Source: Streptomyces stelliscabiei (GTDB lineage Bacteria > Actinomycetota > Actinomycetes > Streptomycetales > Streptomycetaceae). From it: a stretch of 64,000 nucleotides of DNA. The position numbers and the translations under genes are program-made. Position 1 is the first letter of the stretch. Every line of letters starts with the position of its first letter. This document shows positions 35,175 through 44,306 of the stretch, in pieces. A model generated the notes under the pieces. The model had not been told where the DNA came from, searched no databases, and worked only from the letters and a program-made list of their open reading frames with translations. The stretch lies in the NCBI RefSeq assembly GCF_014873495.1, contig NZ_JADBGF010000001.1, positions 2,914,001-2,978,000 of the forward strand, written 5' to 3'.

Positions 35175-35999
35175 TTGAACAGGGCCGCCCGTCTGGCCCG
35201 CGCCGAATGGGGCCGCCTGTACGGGGCCGTGCTCCCGGCCCTGACGGGCCGTCGCCTGCGGGCGGTCCCCCTGACGCTCGCCGCCGTCTGCCTCGCGGCC
35301 GCCGTTCACCTGGTGCACCGGCAGCCCTGGGGCTACCGGTTCGTCGAGGACGTCGGTGCCGTGCGGGCGGAGGACCCGCTCGGGCTCGCACTGCTGCGGA
35401 CACCGCTCTCCCTCTTCGTACCGGCGCTGGACCTGCCCGTGTGGGGTGCGCTGGCGCAGATCCTGCTCGTGTTCGGGGTGGCGGAGATCTGTCTGGGCCG
35501 ACGGCGGACCCTGGTGATCGCGTACGTCGCCACGCTGGCCGGCACGCTGTACGCGCGCGTGGGCATCGCGCTCGGGCCCGACGTCCTCCTGGTCGGGCTG
35601 CCCGCGTCGGACGCGCGGGTCGTGGACACCGGGCCGTCGGCGGCCGTGGTGGGGCTCGCCGTGTTCGTGGGGTGGCGTCACCGGGCGTACCTCACGGCGG
35701 GGGCGGTCGTGGTGGCGATGGTCGTCGAGGTGCTGGTGAAGGAGAACCTCGCGGGCAAGGAGCATCTGGCGGCGATCGCGGCCGTGCTGGTGGTGTGCGG
35801 GGTCGTTGCCGCGCGTCAGCGGCGCTCCGGCCGCTCGGCCGGCTCCGGCGGGCCTGTGCGCCCGGTCGGGTCCGACGGGCCGGCCGGGAGCGCGGGGCGG
35901 CGGGCCGCGGACTCCAGTTCCGGTGCCGCGTCCGGGGCGCCGCCGATCCAGTCCTGCAGCCGGCGGCTGGGGCCGGTCCAGCGGCGGTCGTGGCGGTAG
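35175..35999 (+). CDS. Rhomboid-like membrane protein
   Basis: The start is uncertain: TTG at 35175 (MNRAARLARAEW, AGGAC site) is preferred over the GTG at 35061, giving 274 residues. About six hydrophobic helices lie between 30 and 215. DTGPSAAVVGLAV resembles the rhomboid GxSG helix, with the second glycine replaced by Ala, and a histidine occurs in a late helix segment (GKEHLAAIAAVLV), so this is a rhomboid-like, possibly degenerate, protein. The last 60 residues are low-complexity Gly/Ser/Arg and overlap the convergent neighbouring gene by 184 nt. Confidence 0.7.
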   Translation: MNRAARLARAEWGRLYGAVLPALTGRRLRAVPLTLAAVCLAAAVHLVHRQPWGYRFVEDVGAVRAEDPLGLALLRTPLSLFVPALDLPVWGALAQILLVFGVAEICLGRRRTLVIAYVATLAGTLYARVGIALGPDVLLVGLPASDARVVDTGPSAAVVGLAVFVGWRHRAYLTAGAVVVAMVVEVLVKENLAGKEHLAAIAAVLVVCGVVAARQRRSGRSAGSGGPVRPVGSDGPAGSAGRRAADSSSGAASGAPPIQSCSRRLGPVQRRSWR

Positions 36000-36664
36000 G
36001 CGCGCTTCCAGGAGCGGGCGCGGGCGCGCGGGCGGCGGCGGTAGAAGCGGCGGGCCCAGGCGGAGGTGGGGCGGGCCAGACGGACGGCCCCGACGACGGC
36101 GACGAACGGGATGATCACCCCGAAGATCGCGGTGCGGGCCTTGCCCTTGGCGAGGGCGATCAGGGCGACGAGGAAGTTCGTCCCCATGGTCAGCATGACG
36201 GCTCCCCGGTCCTGCAGCTCCTCCTCGTCGAGGTCGTTGACGCCGAAGGGGAGGAAGCCGACGAGCAGCAGGCCCACGAGGGCGGCCGTCAGGACGACCA
36301 CCTCGACGCTCTGACGGCCCTCCTCGCTCCAGTACACGTCGTCCAGGTGCAGGATCAGCGCGAACTCGTCCAGCACCAGCCCCACCCCCATGCCGAACAG
36401 CACGGCGGAGATCAGCGCGCCGAAGCCGTGCCCGTCGCCCGCCACCGAGCCGAAGCCGCCGACGACGGTGAGGACGATGCCGGGGACGACGTGGTGGATG
36501 TGCACCCCGCCGCTGCCGCTGATGTTGCGGAACGGGCCCTTGCCCGCACGGATCAGGCGGGTGATGACCCGGGTGATCAGGAAGGTCAGGACGAACGCGG
36601 TGAGCGCGAGAAGCAGGGGCAGTTTGCCCGGCTCGATGATGTTCCGCTCCCACCAGTGACCCAT
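35816..36664 (-). CDS. Integral membrane protein, function unknown
   Basis: 282 residues (MGHWWERNIIEPGKLP) with about five to six membrane helices between 12 and 200, including GGVHIHHVVPGIVLTVVGG and FGMGVGLVLDEFALILH. A basic C terminus (RRFYRRRPRARARSWKRAYR) is followed by DWIGGAPD and a Pro/Glu/Arg-rich tail. A TAAAGT -10 element ends 6 nt before the ATG, suggesting a leaderless transcript. No family with known function is recognised. Its 3' end overlaps the convergent rhomboid-like gene. Confidence 0.8.
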   Translation of the reverse strand: MGHWWERNIIEPGKLPLLLALTAFVLTFLITRVITRLIRAGKGPFRNISGSGGVHIHHVVPGIVLTVVGGFGSVAGDGHGFGALISAVLFGMGVGLVLDEFALILHLDDVYWSEEGRQSVEVVVLTAALVGLLLVGFLPFGVNDLDEEELQDRGAVMLTMGTNFLVALIALAKGKARTAIFGVIIPFVAVVGAVRLARPTSAWARRFYRRRPRARARSWKRAYRHDRRWTGPSRRLQDWIGGAPDAAPELESAARRPALPAGPSDPTGRTGPPEPAERPERR

Positions 36665-36754
36665 ATGCGAACTTTATCCACGACCGCTCCCGGCCGCTCC
36701 CGGCCGCCCCCGGCCGCCGCCGAGGCCGTCGGCTCCGCCGGGTAGCCTGCGCCG

Positions 36755-37564
36755 GTGTCCACGACCCCCGAGCCCTCCCTCCCGCCCCGTCCCGCGCTCC
36801 TCGACGGCCCGCGTTTCGCGTTCGGCACCCTCACCGTGCTGCCCGTGAGCGTGCGCCGCTGGGACCGGGAGGCCGCGCGCGCCGGGATGCTGTGCGCGCC
36901 GGTCGCCGGCCTGGTCGTCGGTCTGGGCGCGGCCGCGCTCGGCGCCCTCCTGCTGCTCCTCGGCTCCGGTCCGCTGCTCGCGGCCGTGGCCTCCGTCGCC
37001 GTACCGGCCGCCCTCACCCGGGGCCTCCACCTGGACGGGCTCGCCGACACCGCCGACGGCCTCGGCAGCGGCAAGCCCGCCGAGGACGCCCTGCGGATCA
37101 TGAAGCAGTCGGACATCGGGCCGTTCGGGGTGGTCACCCTCGTCCTGGTGCTGTTTGCTCAGGTCGCCGCGCTCACCGAGGCGTACGGCGAGTCCTGGGC
37201 GCTGGGCGCGCTCGCGGCGGCCGTCTCGGCGACCGCCGCGCGGCTGGCACTGACCCTGGCGGCGCGCGCCGGCGTGCCCCCGGCCCGGCCGGAGGGGCTC
37301 GGGGCGGCGGTGGCGGGGGTGGTGCCGGTTCGGTCCGCGCTGCTCACGGCCGCCCTGGTCGGATGCGCGGCGGCGGGCGCGGGGGCCCTCCTCGGGCCCT
37401 ACGACCTGGGCCGTACGGTGCTCGCGGTCGTCGTCGCCTGTGGTGCCGCCGAGCTTCTGCTCGGCCACTGCGTACGGCGGTTCGGCGGGGTCACCGGTGA
37501 CGTCTTCGGGGGCCTGGCGGAGACGGCGGCGACGGCGGCCCTCGTCGTGTTCACCCTGGGGTGA
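36755..37564 (+). CDS. cobS: Adenosylcobinamide-GDP ribazoletransferase (cobalamin synthase)
   Basis: 269 residues with multiple membrane helices; joins adenosylcobinamide-GDP and alpha-ribazole, the last assembly step of adenosylcobalamin. CobS motifs are present: the N-terminal FAFGTLTVLPV, the conserved acidic stretch GLHLDGLADTADGLG, and KQSDIGPFG. A TAGCCT -10 element (36743-36748) ends 6 nt before the GTG at 36755, indicating leaderless initiation. Together with cobU and cobT it completes nucleotide-loop assembly, although unrelated genes lie between them. Confidence 0.95.
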   Translation: MSTTPEPSLPPRPALLDGPRFAFGTLTVLPVSVRRWDREAARAGMLCAPVAGLVVGLGAAALGALLLLLGSGPLLAAVASVAVPAALTRGLHLDGLADTADGLGSGKPAEDALRIMKQSDIGPFGVVTLVLVLFAQVAALTEAYGESWALGALAAAVSATAARLALTLAARAGVPPARPEGLGAAVAGVVPVRSALLTAALVGCAAAGAGALLGPYDLGRTVLAVVVACGAAELLLGHCVRRFGGVTGDVFGGLAETAATAALVVFTLG

Positions 37565-37630
37565 TCCCCGAGGGGACCTCCAAGAGGACCTCCGGAAGGG
37601 TCCACGGGGCGCCGACCGGGGTGGTCGGGG

Positions 37631-38416
37631 TCAGCAGGCCTTCCGCCATGCCCCCAGTTCCCACTTCTTCAGCAACGAGCTGAGCTTCAGACGCCGGGCC
37701 TCGGGGCAGAAGTCGCCCGTCTCCCTCTCGTACTCGACGTGGAAGACGGCCTTGCCTGCCTCGATGAACGGGGTCAGGTCGTCGCACTCCTCGAACTGGG
37801 CGCACTGTTCGTTGACGGCGAAGTCGAAGTCGTCCACGAGCCGCGGTATCTGGTCGAGGTCGTTCTTCAGGCCGACCGCGAGGCCCCGTTCGTGGGCCAG
37901 GCGGGCGACGAGACGGTTGTAGCGGAGCTGGTCGGCGGCCTTGAGGGGGAAGCCCGTCTCGTTGCGGTAGCCGTCCATGTTGTCGGGCTCGACCGCGTCG
38001 AAGCCCTTCTCCGCGCACATGTCGATACGGGCGGCCATCAGGGGTTCGAGGACGTCGGTCTCACGGATGTCGAGCCAGCGCTCGCCCTCCCAGCCGTTGC
38101 CCTTGCCTATCACCGAGTCCGGGAACCTCTCGGCGTCCGGGCGCCAGTCCTCCCAGGCGCCGGTCGACAGGTAGCAGATGACCTTGCGGCCGTCGTCGTG
38201 CAGCCCGGCGACCGTGTCGGCGGAGTGGTCGAAGCCGTCGATGTCGTACACGGGGACGTCGACGGAGGTGTCCAGGCGCCCGCTGAGCTGCCACTGCCAC
38301 GGGGTGCCGGGCTCCGGCCGCCAGTGGGCGTCCGTCTCCTCCCCCGTGGTGCACCCCGCCGCCAACAGGAGCGGGATCAGGGTCAGCAGGGCGCGGCGGG
38401 CGGGGGCGCGGCTCAT
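37631..38416 (-). CDS. Secreted GH114-type (endo-alpha-1,4-polygalactosaminidase-like) lipoprotein
   Basis: 261 residues with a lipoprotein signal peptide ending LAAGC (C22). The mature part is the TIM-barrel GH114/DUF297 domain: WQWQLSG near 40, YDIDGFD, KVICYLSTGAWEDWRPD, the conserved acidic FDAVEPDNMDGY, and LKNDLDQIP. Relatives hydrolyse alpha-1,4-galactosamine polymers or similar exopolysaccharides on the cell surface; the substrate here is inferred only from family. Several conserved cysteines near the C terminus may form disulfides. Confidence 0.88.
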   Translation of the reverse strand: MSRAPARRALLTLIPLLLAAGCTTGEETDAHWRPEPGTPWQWQLSGRLDTSVDVPVYDIDGFDHSADTVAGLHDDGRKVICYLSTGAWEDWRPDAERFPDSVIGKGNGWEGERWLDIRETDVLEPLMAARIDMCAEKGFDAVEPDNMDGYRNETGFPLKAADQLRYNRLVARLAHERGLAVGLKNDLDQIPRLVDDFDFAVNEQCAQFEECDDLTPFIEAGKAVFHVEYERETGDFCPEARRLKLSSLLKKWELGAWRKAC

Positions 38417-38929
38417 CGGGTGGGCTCCAGGGCGTGCGGCAACGTACCCCAGGGATGATCCCCCACGCCGGGTACGGCGCGGCCGGTTCGCCGACTATGA
38501 GGTCGGGTGGGAAGTGATGCGCACCGATGCGCTGATCACGCACCTGCAGGACGCAAGCGGCTCAGGTCATGGCATACGGGACACGAGAGCGACCATGAAG
38601 CCACCCAGGGGTGAACGCCCGCAGGAGTGAGCGAGACCGGTGGCCGACGCTACGCGCGGAGACCGTCGGTGCCGTGCGCGAAGGCCCTGGAACGGCCACG
38701 GCCGCACGGCGATAAGGGATCCCCCTATGCCTGAGACATGGGGATCTCCCTGCACGCCCGGGGCGCAAAGTCGGGGAGGCTGGTCGCAGCGGACACCGCA
38801 CGGACGGCGGGAACGCAACCGGCCCACGCCCCAGGTCCGATGGGCCGAACAAGGGCCTAGGCTCGTTCTCGGCACGTCGACCCATCCGTTCGGCCACCGA
38901 AACTCAATCGGAAGCGAGATTTCACCACC
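38417..38929. other. Long intergenic region upstream of pepA
   Basis: 513 nt without a convincing gene. A hairpin at 38718-38746 has GATCCCC/GGGGATC arms extended by an inner ATG/CAT helix. TAGGCT at about 38859 is a possible -10 box for pepA. A 97-codon GTG frame from 38640 overlaps the pepA start and has poor protein character; I do not accept it. Confidence 0.4.
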
Positions 38930-40468
38930 GTGACTGCTCTCACTCTCAGCACCGCCGCCGCGCCCGGCCTCCGCGCCGACGCGATCGTGGTCGGTGTCGC
39001 GAAGGGCTCTGCATCTCGGCCTGGGGGCCTGGTCGTAGCGCCGGGCGCCGAAGCCGTGGACAAGGCCTACGACGGCAAGCTCGCCGGCCTTCTGGAGACC
39101 CTCGGCGCCTCGGGCGCGGAGGGCGAGGTGACGAAGCTGCCCGCGCCGTCCGGCTTCAAGGCGCCGCTCGTGCTGGCGGTGGGCCTGGGCGCGGTGCCCG
39201 AGAAGGACGCCTCGTTCGGCGCGGAGGCGCTGCGCCGCGCGGCCGGTGCCGCCGCCCGTGCCCTGTCCGGCACGAAGAAGGCCGCGTTCGCGCTGCCCGT
39301 CGGGGACGCCGACACCGTGGCCGCCGTCGCCGAGGGCGCGCTGCTCGGCGCGTACTCCTTCGACGCCTACAAGGGCAACGCCAAGGACCCGAAGGCCAAG
39401 AACGGCAAGGCGCCGCTCGCCGATGTCGTCCTGCTCGGCGCGAAGCCGCGCGACAAGGCCCACAAGGCGGCCGCCGAGCGGGCCATCGCGGTGACCGAGG
39501 AGCTGAACCGCGCCCGCGACCTCATCAACACCCCGCCGAACGACCTGGACCCCGAGGCCTTCGCCGCCGTCGCGCAGACCGCGGCCAAGGAGCACGGCAT
39601 CAAGGTGACCGTCCTCGACGAGAAGGCGCTCGCCAAGGGCGGCTACGGCGGCATCCTCGGCGTCGGCGCGGGCTCCGCGGCCACGCCCCGGCTGGTGCAG
39701 CTGTCGTACACCAGCTCCAAGGCGAAGAAGCACCTGGCGTTCGTCGGCAAGGGCATCACGTACGACTCGGGCGGCATCTCGCTCAAGCCCGCCGGGCACA
39801 ACGAGACGATGAAGTGCGACATGAGCGGTGCCGCCGCCGTGTTCGCCGCGGTCGTCGCCGCCGCCCGGCTCAAGCTGGAGGTCAACGTCACGGGCTGGCT
39901 CGCCCTCGCCGAGAACATGCCCTCCGGCTCCGCCACCCGCCCGGGTGACGTGCTGCGCATGTACAGCGGCAAGACGGTGGAGGTGCTCAACACCGACGCC
40001 GAGGGCCGGCTGGTCCTGGCCGACGCGCTCGCCAAGGCCTCCGAGGACAAGCCGGACGCGATCGTAGACGTGGCGACGCTGACCGGCGCGATGATGCTGG
40101 CGCTGGGCAACCGGACCTTCGGGATCATGGCCAACGACGACGCGTTCCGCTCCGCGGTGCACGAGGCCGCCGAGGAGTCCGGGGAGCCGGCGTGGCCGAT
40201 GCCGCTGCCGGACCACCTGCGCAAGGGCATGGACTCCCCGACCGCCGACATCGCGAACATGGGTGAGCGCTACGGCGGCGGGCTCGTCGCCGGGCTGTTC
40301 CTGAAGGAGTTCGTGGGCGAGGGGATCACCTGGGCTCACCTGGACATCGCGGGACCGGCGTTCAACGAGGGCGGGCCCTTCGGGTACACGCCCAAGGGCG
40401 GTACCGGGACGGCCGTCAGGACGCTGGTGCGGCTGGCCGAGCGGGCCGCTTCGGGTGACCTGGGCTGA
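38930..40468 (+). CDS. pepA: Leucyl aminopeptidase (M17)
   Basis: 512 residues. A zinc- or manganese-dependent cytoplasmic exopeptidase that removes N-terminal residues. The N-terminal domain is variable. The catalytic domain has metal ligands K274 and D279 in GKGITYDSGG, and D356/E358 with catalytic R360 in NTDAEGRL. Length and motifs match family M17. The GTG start at 38930 gives MTALTLSTAAAP; the Shine-Dalgarno is weak. Copy F of the intergenic repeat follows. Confidence 0.96.
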   Translation: MTALTLSTAAAPGLRADAIVVGVAKGSASRPGGLVVAPGAEAVDKAYDGKLAGLLETLGASGAEGEVTKLPAPSGFKAPLVLAVGLGAVPEKDASFGAEALRRAAGAAARALSGTKKAAFALPVGDADTVAAVAEGALLGAYSFDAYKGNAKDPKAKNGKAPLADVVLLGAKPRDKAHKAAAERAIAVTEELNRARDLINTPPNDLDPEAFAAVAQTAAKEHGIKVTVLDEKALAKGGYGGILGVGAGSAATPRLVQLSYTSSKAKKHLAFVGKGITYDSGGISLKPAGHNETMKCDMSGAAAVFAAVVAAARLKLEVNVTGWLALAENMPSGSATRPGDVLRMYSGKTVEVLNTDAEGRLVLADALAKASEDKPDAIVDVATLTGAMMLALGNRTFGIMANDDAFRSAVHEAAEESGEPAWPMPLPDHLRKGMDSPTADIANMGERYGGGLVAGLFLKEFVGEGITWAHLDIAGPAFNEGGPFGYTPKGGTGTAVRTLVRLAERAASGDLG

Positions 40469-40504
40469 TGTTCGCCTAGGAGCTCGACGCCTGAGGGGCG
40501 TGGG

Positions 40505-40552
40505 CGGCTGCGGGTCCGTGGTGGCTCGTCGCGCAGTTCCCCGCGCCCCTGG
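40505..40552. repeat. Intergenic repeat element, copy F (half element)
   Basis: One arm only: GGCTGCGGGTCCGTGGTGGC, TCGTCGCGCAGTTCCCCGCG, CCCCT. It lies 36 nt after the pepA stop in the 302-nt gap before lpdA. The rest of the gap holds no recognised feature. Confidence 0.7.
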
Positions 40553-40770
40553 GGCCGCTGCCGTCGGCCCGCGTCACGAAGCACACCTTCACATCTGAGC
40601 GTGTGGTGTCTCACACCCCGGCCCGGCGTCTCGTTCGCCCTCGACAAGTGCGAAGATGGGGCTCGGCAGGACAGGGCCCCCACCACAGGGCCGAAGAAGA
40701 GCGGCCGGACACCAGCCGCCGCGCGGTCGTGGACGACCGGCGTACGGCGCACATGCATGGAGGACGTGAC

Positions 40771-42159
40771 GTGGCGAACGACGCCAGCACCGTTTTCGAC
40801 CTAGTGATCCTCGGCGGTGGTAGCGGTGGTTACGCCGCGGCCCTGCGCGGGGCCCAGCTGGGCCTGGACGTCGCCCTGATCGAGAAGGACAAGGTCGGCG
40901 GCACCTGCCTGCACCGGGGATGCATCCCCACGAAGGCCCTGCTCCACGCGGGCGAGATCGCCGACCAGGCCCGCGAGAGCGAGCAGTTCGGTGTGAAGGC
41001 CACCTTCGAGGGCATCGACGTGCCCGCCGTGCACAAGTACAAGGACGGGGTGATCTCCGGCCTGTACAAGGGTCTGCAGGGGCTCATCGCCTCCCGCAAG
41101 GTCACCTACATCGAGGGTGAGGGCCGTCTGTCCTCCCCGACCTCCGTCGATGTCAACGGCCAGCGCGTCCAGGGCCGTCACGTCCTGCTGGCGACCGGCT
41201 CCGTGCCGAAGTCGCTGCCGGGCCTGGAGATCGACGGCAACCGCATCATCTCCTCGGACCACGCCCTCGTCCTGGACCGCGTCCCGAAGTCGGCGATCGT
41301 CCTCGGCGGCGGTGTCATCGGCGTCGAGTTCGCCTCCGCCTGGAAGTCCTTCGGCACCGACATCACCATCATCGAGGGCCTCAAGCACCTCGCCCCGCTC
41401 GAGGACGAGAACTCCTCCAAGCTTCTTGAGCGCGCCTTCCGCAAGCGCGGCATCAAGTTCAACCTGGGCACCTTCTTCTCGAAGGCCGAGTACACCCAGG
41501 ACGGTGTCAAGGTCACCCTCGCCGACGGCAAGGAGTTCGAGGCCGAGCTGCTGCTGGTGGCCGTCGGCCGCGGGCCCGTCTCCGCCGGTCTCGGCTACGA
41601 GGAGCAGGGCGTCGCGATGGACCGCGGCTACGTCCTGGTCGACGAGTACATGCGGACGAACGTCCCGACCGTCTCCGCCGTCGGTGACCTGGTCCCGACG
41701 CTCCAGCTCGCGCACGTCGGCTTCGCCGAGGGCATCCTGGTGGCGGAGCGTCTGGCCGGCCTGAAGGCCGTTCCGATCGACTACGACGGTGTCCCGCGGG
41801 TGACGTACTGCCACCCCGAGGTCGCCTCCGTCGGTATCACCGAGGCCAAGGCCAAGGAGATCTACGGTGCGGACAAGGTCGTCGCTCTGAAGTACAACCT
41901 CGCGGGCAACGGCAAGAGCAAGATCCTCCAGACCGCGGGCGAGATCAAGCTCGTCCAGGTCAAGGACGGTGCCGTGGTCGGCGTCCACATGGTCGGCGAC
42001 CGCATGGGCGAGCAGGTCGGCGAGGCCCAGCTGATCTACAACTGGGAAGCGCTGCCCTCCGAGGTCGCCCAGCTCATCCACGCCCACCCGACGCAGAACG
42101 AGGCGCTCGGCGAGGCCCACCTGGCCCTCGCGGGCAAGCCGCTGCACTCGCACGACTGA
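40771..42159 (+). CDS. lpdA: Dihydrolipoamide dehydrogenase (E3)
   Basis: 462 residues from the GTG at 40771, with GGAGG 7 nt upstream; the longer frame to 40603 is unlikely. FAD-binding GGGSGGYAAA near 14-23, the redox disulfide in GGTCLHRGCIPTK (about 44-56), an NAD-binding GGGVIGVEFAS segment, and the C-terminal catalytic HAHPTQNE are all present. It reoxidises lipoyl groups on E2 of pyruvate and 2-oxoglutarate dehydrogenases. It is followed after 60 nt by the E2 gene, probably cotranscribed. Confidence 0.97.
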   Translation: MANDASTVFDLVILGGGSGGYAAALRGAQLGLDVALIEKDKVGGTCLHRGCIPTKALLHAGEIADQARESEQFGVKATFEGIDVPAVHKYKDGVISGLYKGLQGLIASRKVTYIEGEGRLSSPTSVDVNGQRVQGRHVLLATGSVPKSLPGLEIDGNRIISSDHALVLDRVPKSAIVLGGGVIGVEFASAWKSFGTDITIIEGLKHLAPLEDENSSKLLERAFRKRGIKFNLGTFFSKAEYTQDGVKVTLADGKEFEAELLLVAVGRGPVSAGLGYEEQGVAMDRGYVLVDEYMRTNVPTVSAVGDLVPTLQLAHVGFAEGILVAERLAGLKAVPIDYDGVPRVTYCHPEVASVGITEAKAKEIYGADKVVALKYNLAGNGKSKILQTAGEIKLVQVKDGAVVGVHMVGDRMGEQVGEAQLIYNWEALPSEVAQLIHAHPTQNEALGEAHLALAGKPLHSHD

Positions 42160-42219
42160 CCCCTCGGTCGACGAAGCGACGATCCAGACTTCCGCAATCG
42201 TTAAGGAGCAACAGAAACC

Positions 42220-44013
42220 ATGGCGGTTTCCGTAACCCTTCCGGCGCTCGGCGAGAGCGTCACCGAGGGCACCGTCACCCGCTGGCTGAAGGCCGAGGGT
42301 GAGCGCGTAGAGGCCGACGAGCCGCTGCTCGAGGTCTCGACCGACAAGGTCGACACCGAGATCCCCTCCCCCGCCGCCGGCATCCTGGCGTCCATCAAGG
42401 TCGCCGAGGACGAGACGGTCGAGGTCGGCGCCGAGCTGGCCCTGATCGACGACGGCTCGGGCGCGCCCGCCGCCGCCCCGGCCCCCGCCGCCGAGGAGGC
42501 TCCGGCTCCGGCCCCCGAGCCCGCCGCGGCCGCGCCCTCCACCGAGCAGGAGGCCCCCGCGCCGGCCCCGACCGCCGAGGCGGCCACCGGCGGCGGCTCC
42601 GCCGAGGGCACCGACGTGGTCCTCCCGGCGCTCGGCGAGTCCGTCACCGAGGGCACCGTCACCCGCTGGCTCAAGGAGGTCGGCGACTCCGTCGAGGCCG
42701 ACGAGCCGCTGCTGGAGGTCTCCACGGACAAGGTCGACACCGAGATCCCGGCGCCCACCTCCGGTGTGCTGCTGGAGATCACGGTCGCCGAGGACGAGAC
42801 CGCCGAGGTCGGTGCCAAGCTGGCCGTCATCGGCGCTCCCGGTGCCGCCCCGGCCGCCGCTCCGGCTCCGGCCGCCCCGGCTCCGGCGCCCGCCGCCGCT
42901 GCCCCGGCGCCCGCCGCGCCGGCTCCGGCCGCTCCGGCTCCCGCTCCGGCCGCTCCCGCCGCTCCGGCTCCGGCGCCCGCCGCCGAGGCTCCGGCAGCTC
43001 CGGCTGCCGCGCCCGCTCCGGCCGCCCCGGCTCCGGCCGCTGCCCCGGCCGCGTCGGCTGCCGCCAAGGCCACCGACGAGGGCGCCTACGTCACCCCGCT
43101 GGTGCGCAAGCTCGCCGCCGAGAACGGTGTCGACCTGGGCTCCGTCAAGGGCACCGGCGTCGGCGGCCGTATCCGCAAGCAGGACGTCGTCGCCGCCGCC
43201 GAGGCCGCGAAGGCCGCTGCCGCCGCTCCGGCTCCCGCCGCTGCCGCACCGGCCGCCGCCCCCAAGAAGGCGCCGTCCCTGGAGGCTTCTCCCCTCCGTG
43301 GCCAGACCATCAAGATGCCGCGCATCCGCAAGGTCATCGGCGACAACATGGTCAAGGCGCTGCACGAGCAGGCGCAGCTGTCCTCGGTCGTCGAGGTCGA
43401 CGTCACCCGTCTGATGAGGCTGCGCGCCCGGGCCAAGGACTCCTTCGCGGCTCGCGAGGGCGTCAAGCTCTCCCCGATGCCGTTCTTCGTCAAGGCCGCG
43501 GCCCAGGCGCTGAAGGCGCACGCGCCGATCAACGCCCGGATCAACGAGGGCGAGGGGACGATCACCTACTTCGACGCCGAGAACATCGGTATCGCGGTGG
43601 ACTCCGAGAAGGGCCTGATGACCCCGGTCATCAAGGGCGCCGGTGACCTCAACATCGCCGGTATCGCCAAGGCCACCGCCGACCTGGCGGGCAAGGTGCG
43701 GGCGAACAAGATCACGCCGGACGAGCTGTCCGGTGCGACGTTCACCATCTCCAACACCGGTTCGCGCGGCGCGCTCTTCGACACGATCATCGTGCCGCCG
43801 AACCAGGTCGCGATCCTCGGCATCGGCGCCACGGTCAAGCGCCCCGCCGTGATCGAGACGGAGGAGGGCGCGGTCATCGGCGTCCGCGACATGACGTACC
43901 TGACCCTCTCCTACGACCACCGTCTGGTCGACGGCGCCGACGCGGCCCGTTACCTGACGGCCGTCAAGGCGATCCTGGAGGCGGGCGAGTTCGAGGTCGA
44001 GCTCGGTCTGTGA
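42220..44013 (+). CDS. sucB: Dihydrolipoyl acyltransferase (E2), two lipoyl domains
   Basis: 597 residues. Two lipoyl domains (about 3-78 and 130-205) carry lipoyl-lysines K43 and K171 in the repeated STDKVDTE motif. Ala/Pro-rich flexible linkers (about 85-128 and 206-285) separate them from the peripheral-subunit-binding domain (about 288-325, [16 protein letters not shown]). The catalytic domain has H567 and D571 in [10 protein letters not shown]. Annotated by habit as succinyltransferase, but in actinobacteria this protein can serve as a shared E2 for pyruvate and 2-oxoglutarate dehydrogenase; the nearby aceE supports that. Good AAGGAG site before the ATG. Confidence 0.95.
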   Translation: MAVSVTLPALGESVTEGTVTRWLKAEGERVEADEPLLEVSTDKVDTEIPSPAAGILASIKVAEDETVEVGAELALIDDGSGAPAAAPAPAAEEAPAPAPEPAAAAPSTEQEAPAPAPTAEAATGGGSAEGTDVVLPALGESVTEGTVTRWLKEVGDSVEADEPLLEVSTDKVDTEIPAPTSGVLLEITVAEDETAEVGAKLAVIGAPGAAPAAAPAPAAPAPAPAAAAPAPAAPAPAAPAPAPAAPAAPAPAPAAEAPAAPAAAPAPAAPAPAAAPAASAAAKATDEGAYVTPLVRKLAAENGVDLGSVKGTGVGGRIRKQDVVAAAEAAKAAAAAPAPAAAAPAAAPKKAPSLEASPLRGQTIKMPRIRKVIGDNMVKALHEQAQLSSVVEVDVTRLMRLRARAKDSFAAREGVKLSPMPFFVKAAAQALKAHAPINARINEGEGTITYFDAENIGIAVDSEKGLMTPVIKGAGDLNIAGIAKATADLAGKVRANKITPDELSGATFTISNTGSRGALFDTIIVPPNQVAILGIGATVKRPAVIETEEGAVIGVRDMTYLTLSYDHRLVDGADAARYLTAVKAILEAGEFEVELGL

Positions 44014-44057
44014 GTCTCTGAGCAGGGGCTTGTGAGCAGAAGCCGCTGATCGCGGGA

Positions 44058-44099
44058 CGACGGTGCCCCGTCCGGAGTTCTCCGGGCGGGGCACCGTCG
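44058..44099. terminator. Terminator after the E2 gene
   Basis: A perfect 13-bp outer stem (CGACGGTGCCCCG and complement) continues into a 6-7-bp inner stem (CCGGAG/CTCCGG) with a two-base loop. It starts 45 nt after the stop at 44013. Confidence 0.85.
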
Positions 44100-44306
44100 C
44101 GTCCGCGTTCCGCCGCGGGGAGACACCGCCGAGCCTGGCCGGTACGGGTCTTTACAAACCGGCCGCCCATGGCAGCGTGTAAGTCTCGTCTCACCTGCGC
44201 GAAAGGACCCCCGTGCGCCTCTCCACCGGAGGGCCGCGGCTCTATTGTCTAGAGGTCAACGCCCCTGGGGCTCGTCCCCCGCCGGTCCCCCGCCGAAGGA
44301 GCCCGC

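Noticed and set aside
38640..38933. 97-codon GTG frame upstream of pepA
   Set aside because: Overlaps the pepA start, lacks a ribosome site, and is Arg/Pro/Gly-rich with a mixed third-position bias.
40801..44094. Minus-strand open frame of about 1100 codons opposite lpdA and the E2 gene
   Set aside because: Spans two well-supported genes on the other strand; Gly/Arg/Ser repeats mirror the Ala/Pro linkers of E2.
44243..44262. DasR-like site (TTGTCTAGAGGTCAA) upstream of the GntR gene
   Set aside because: Only the TCTAGA centre and a few flanking bases fit the DasR consensus; the right arm does not match, so it is noted only as a weak half-dyad.
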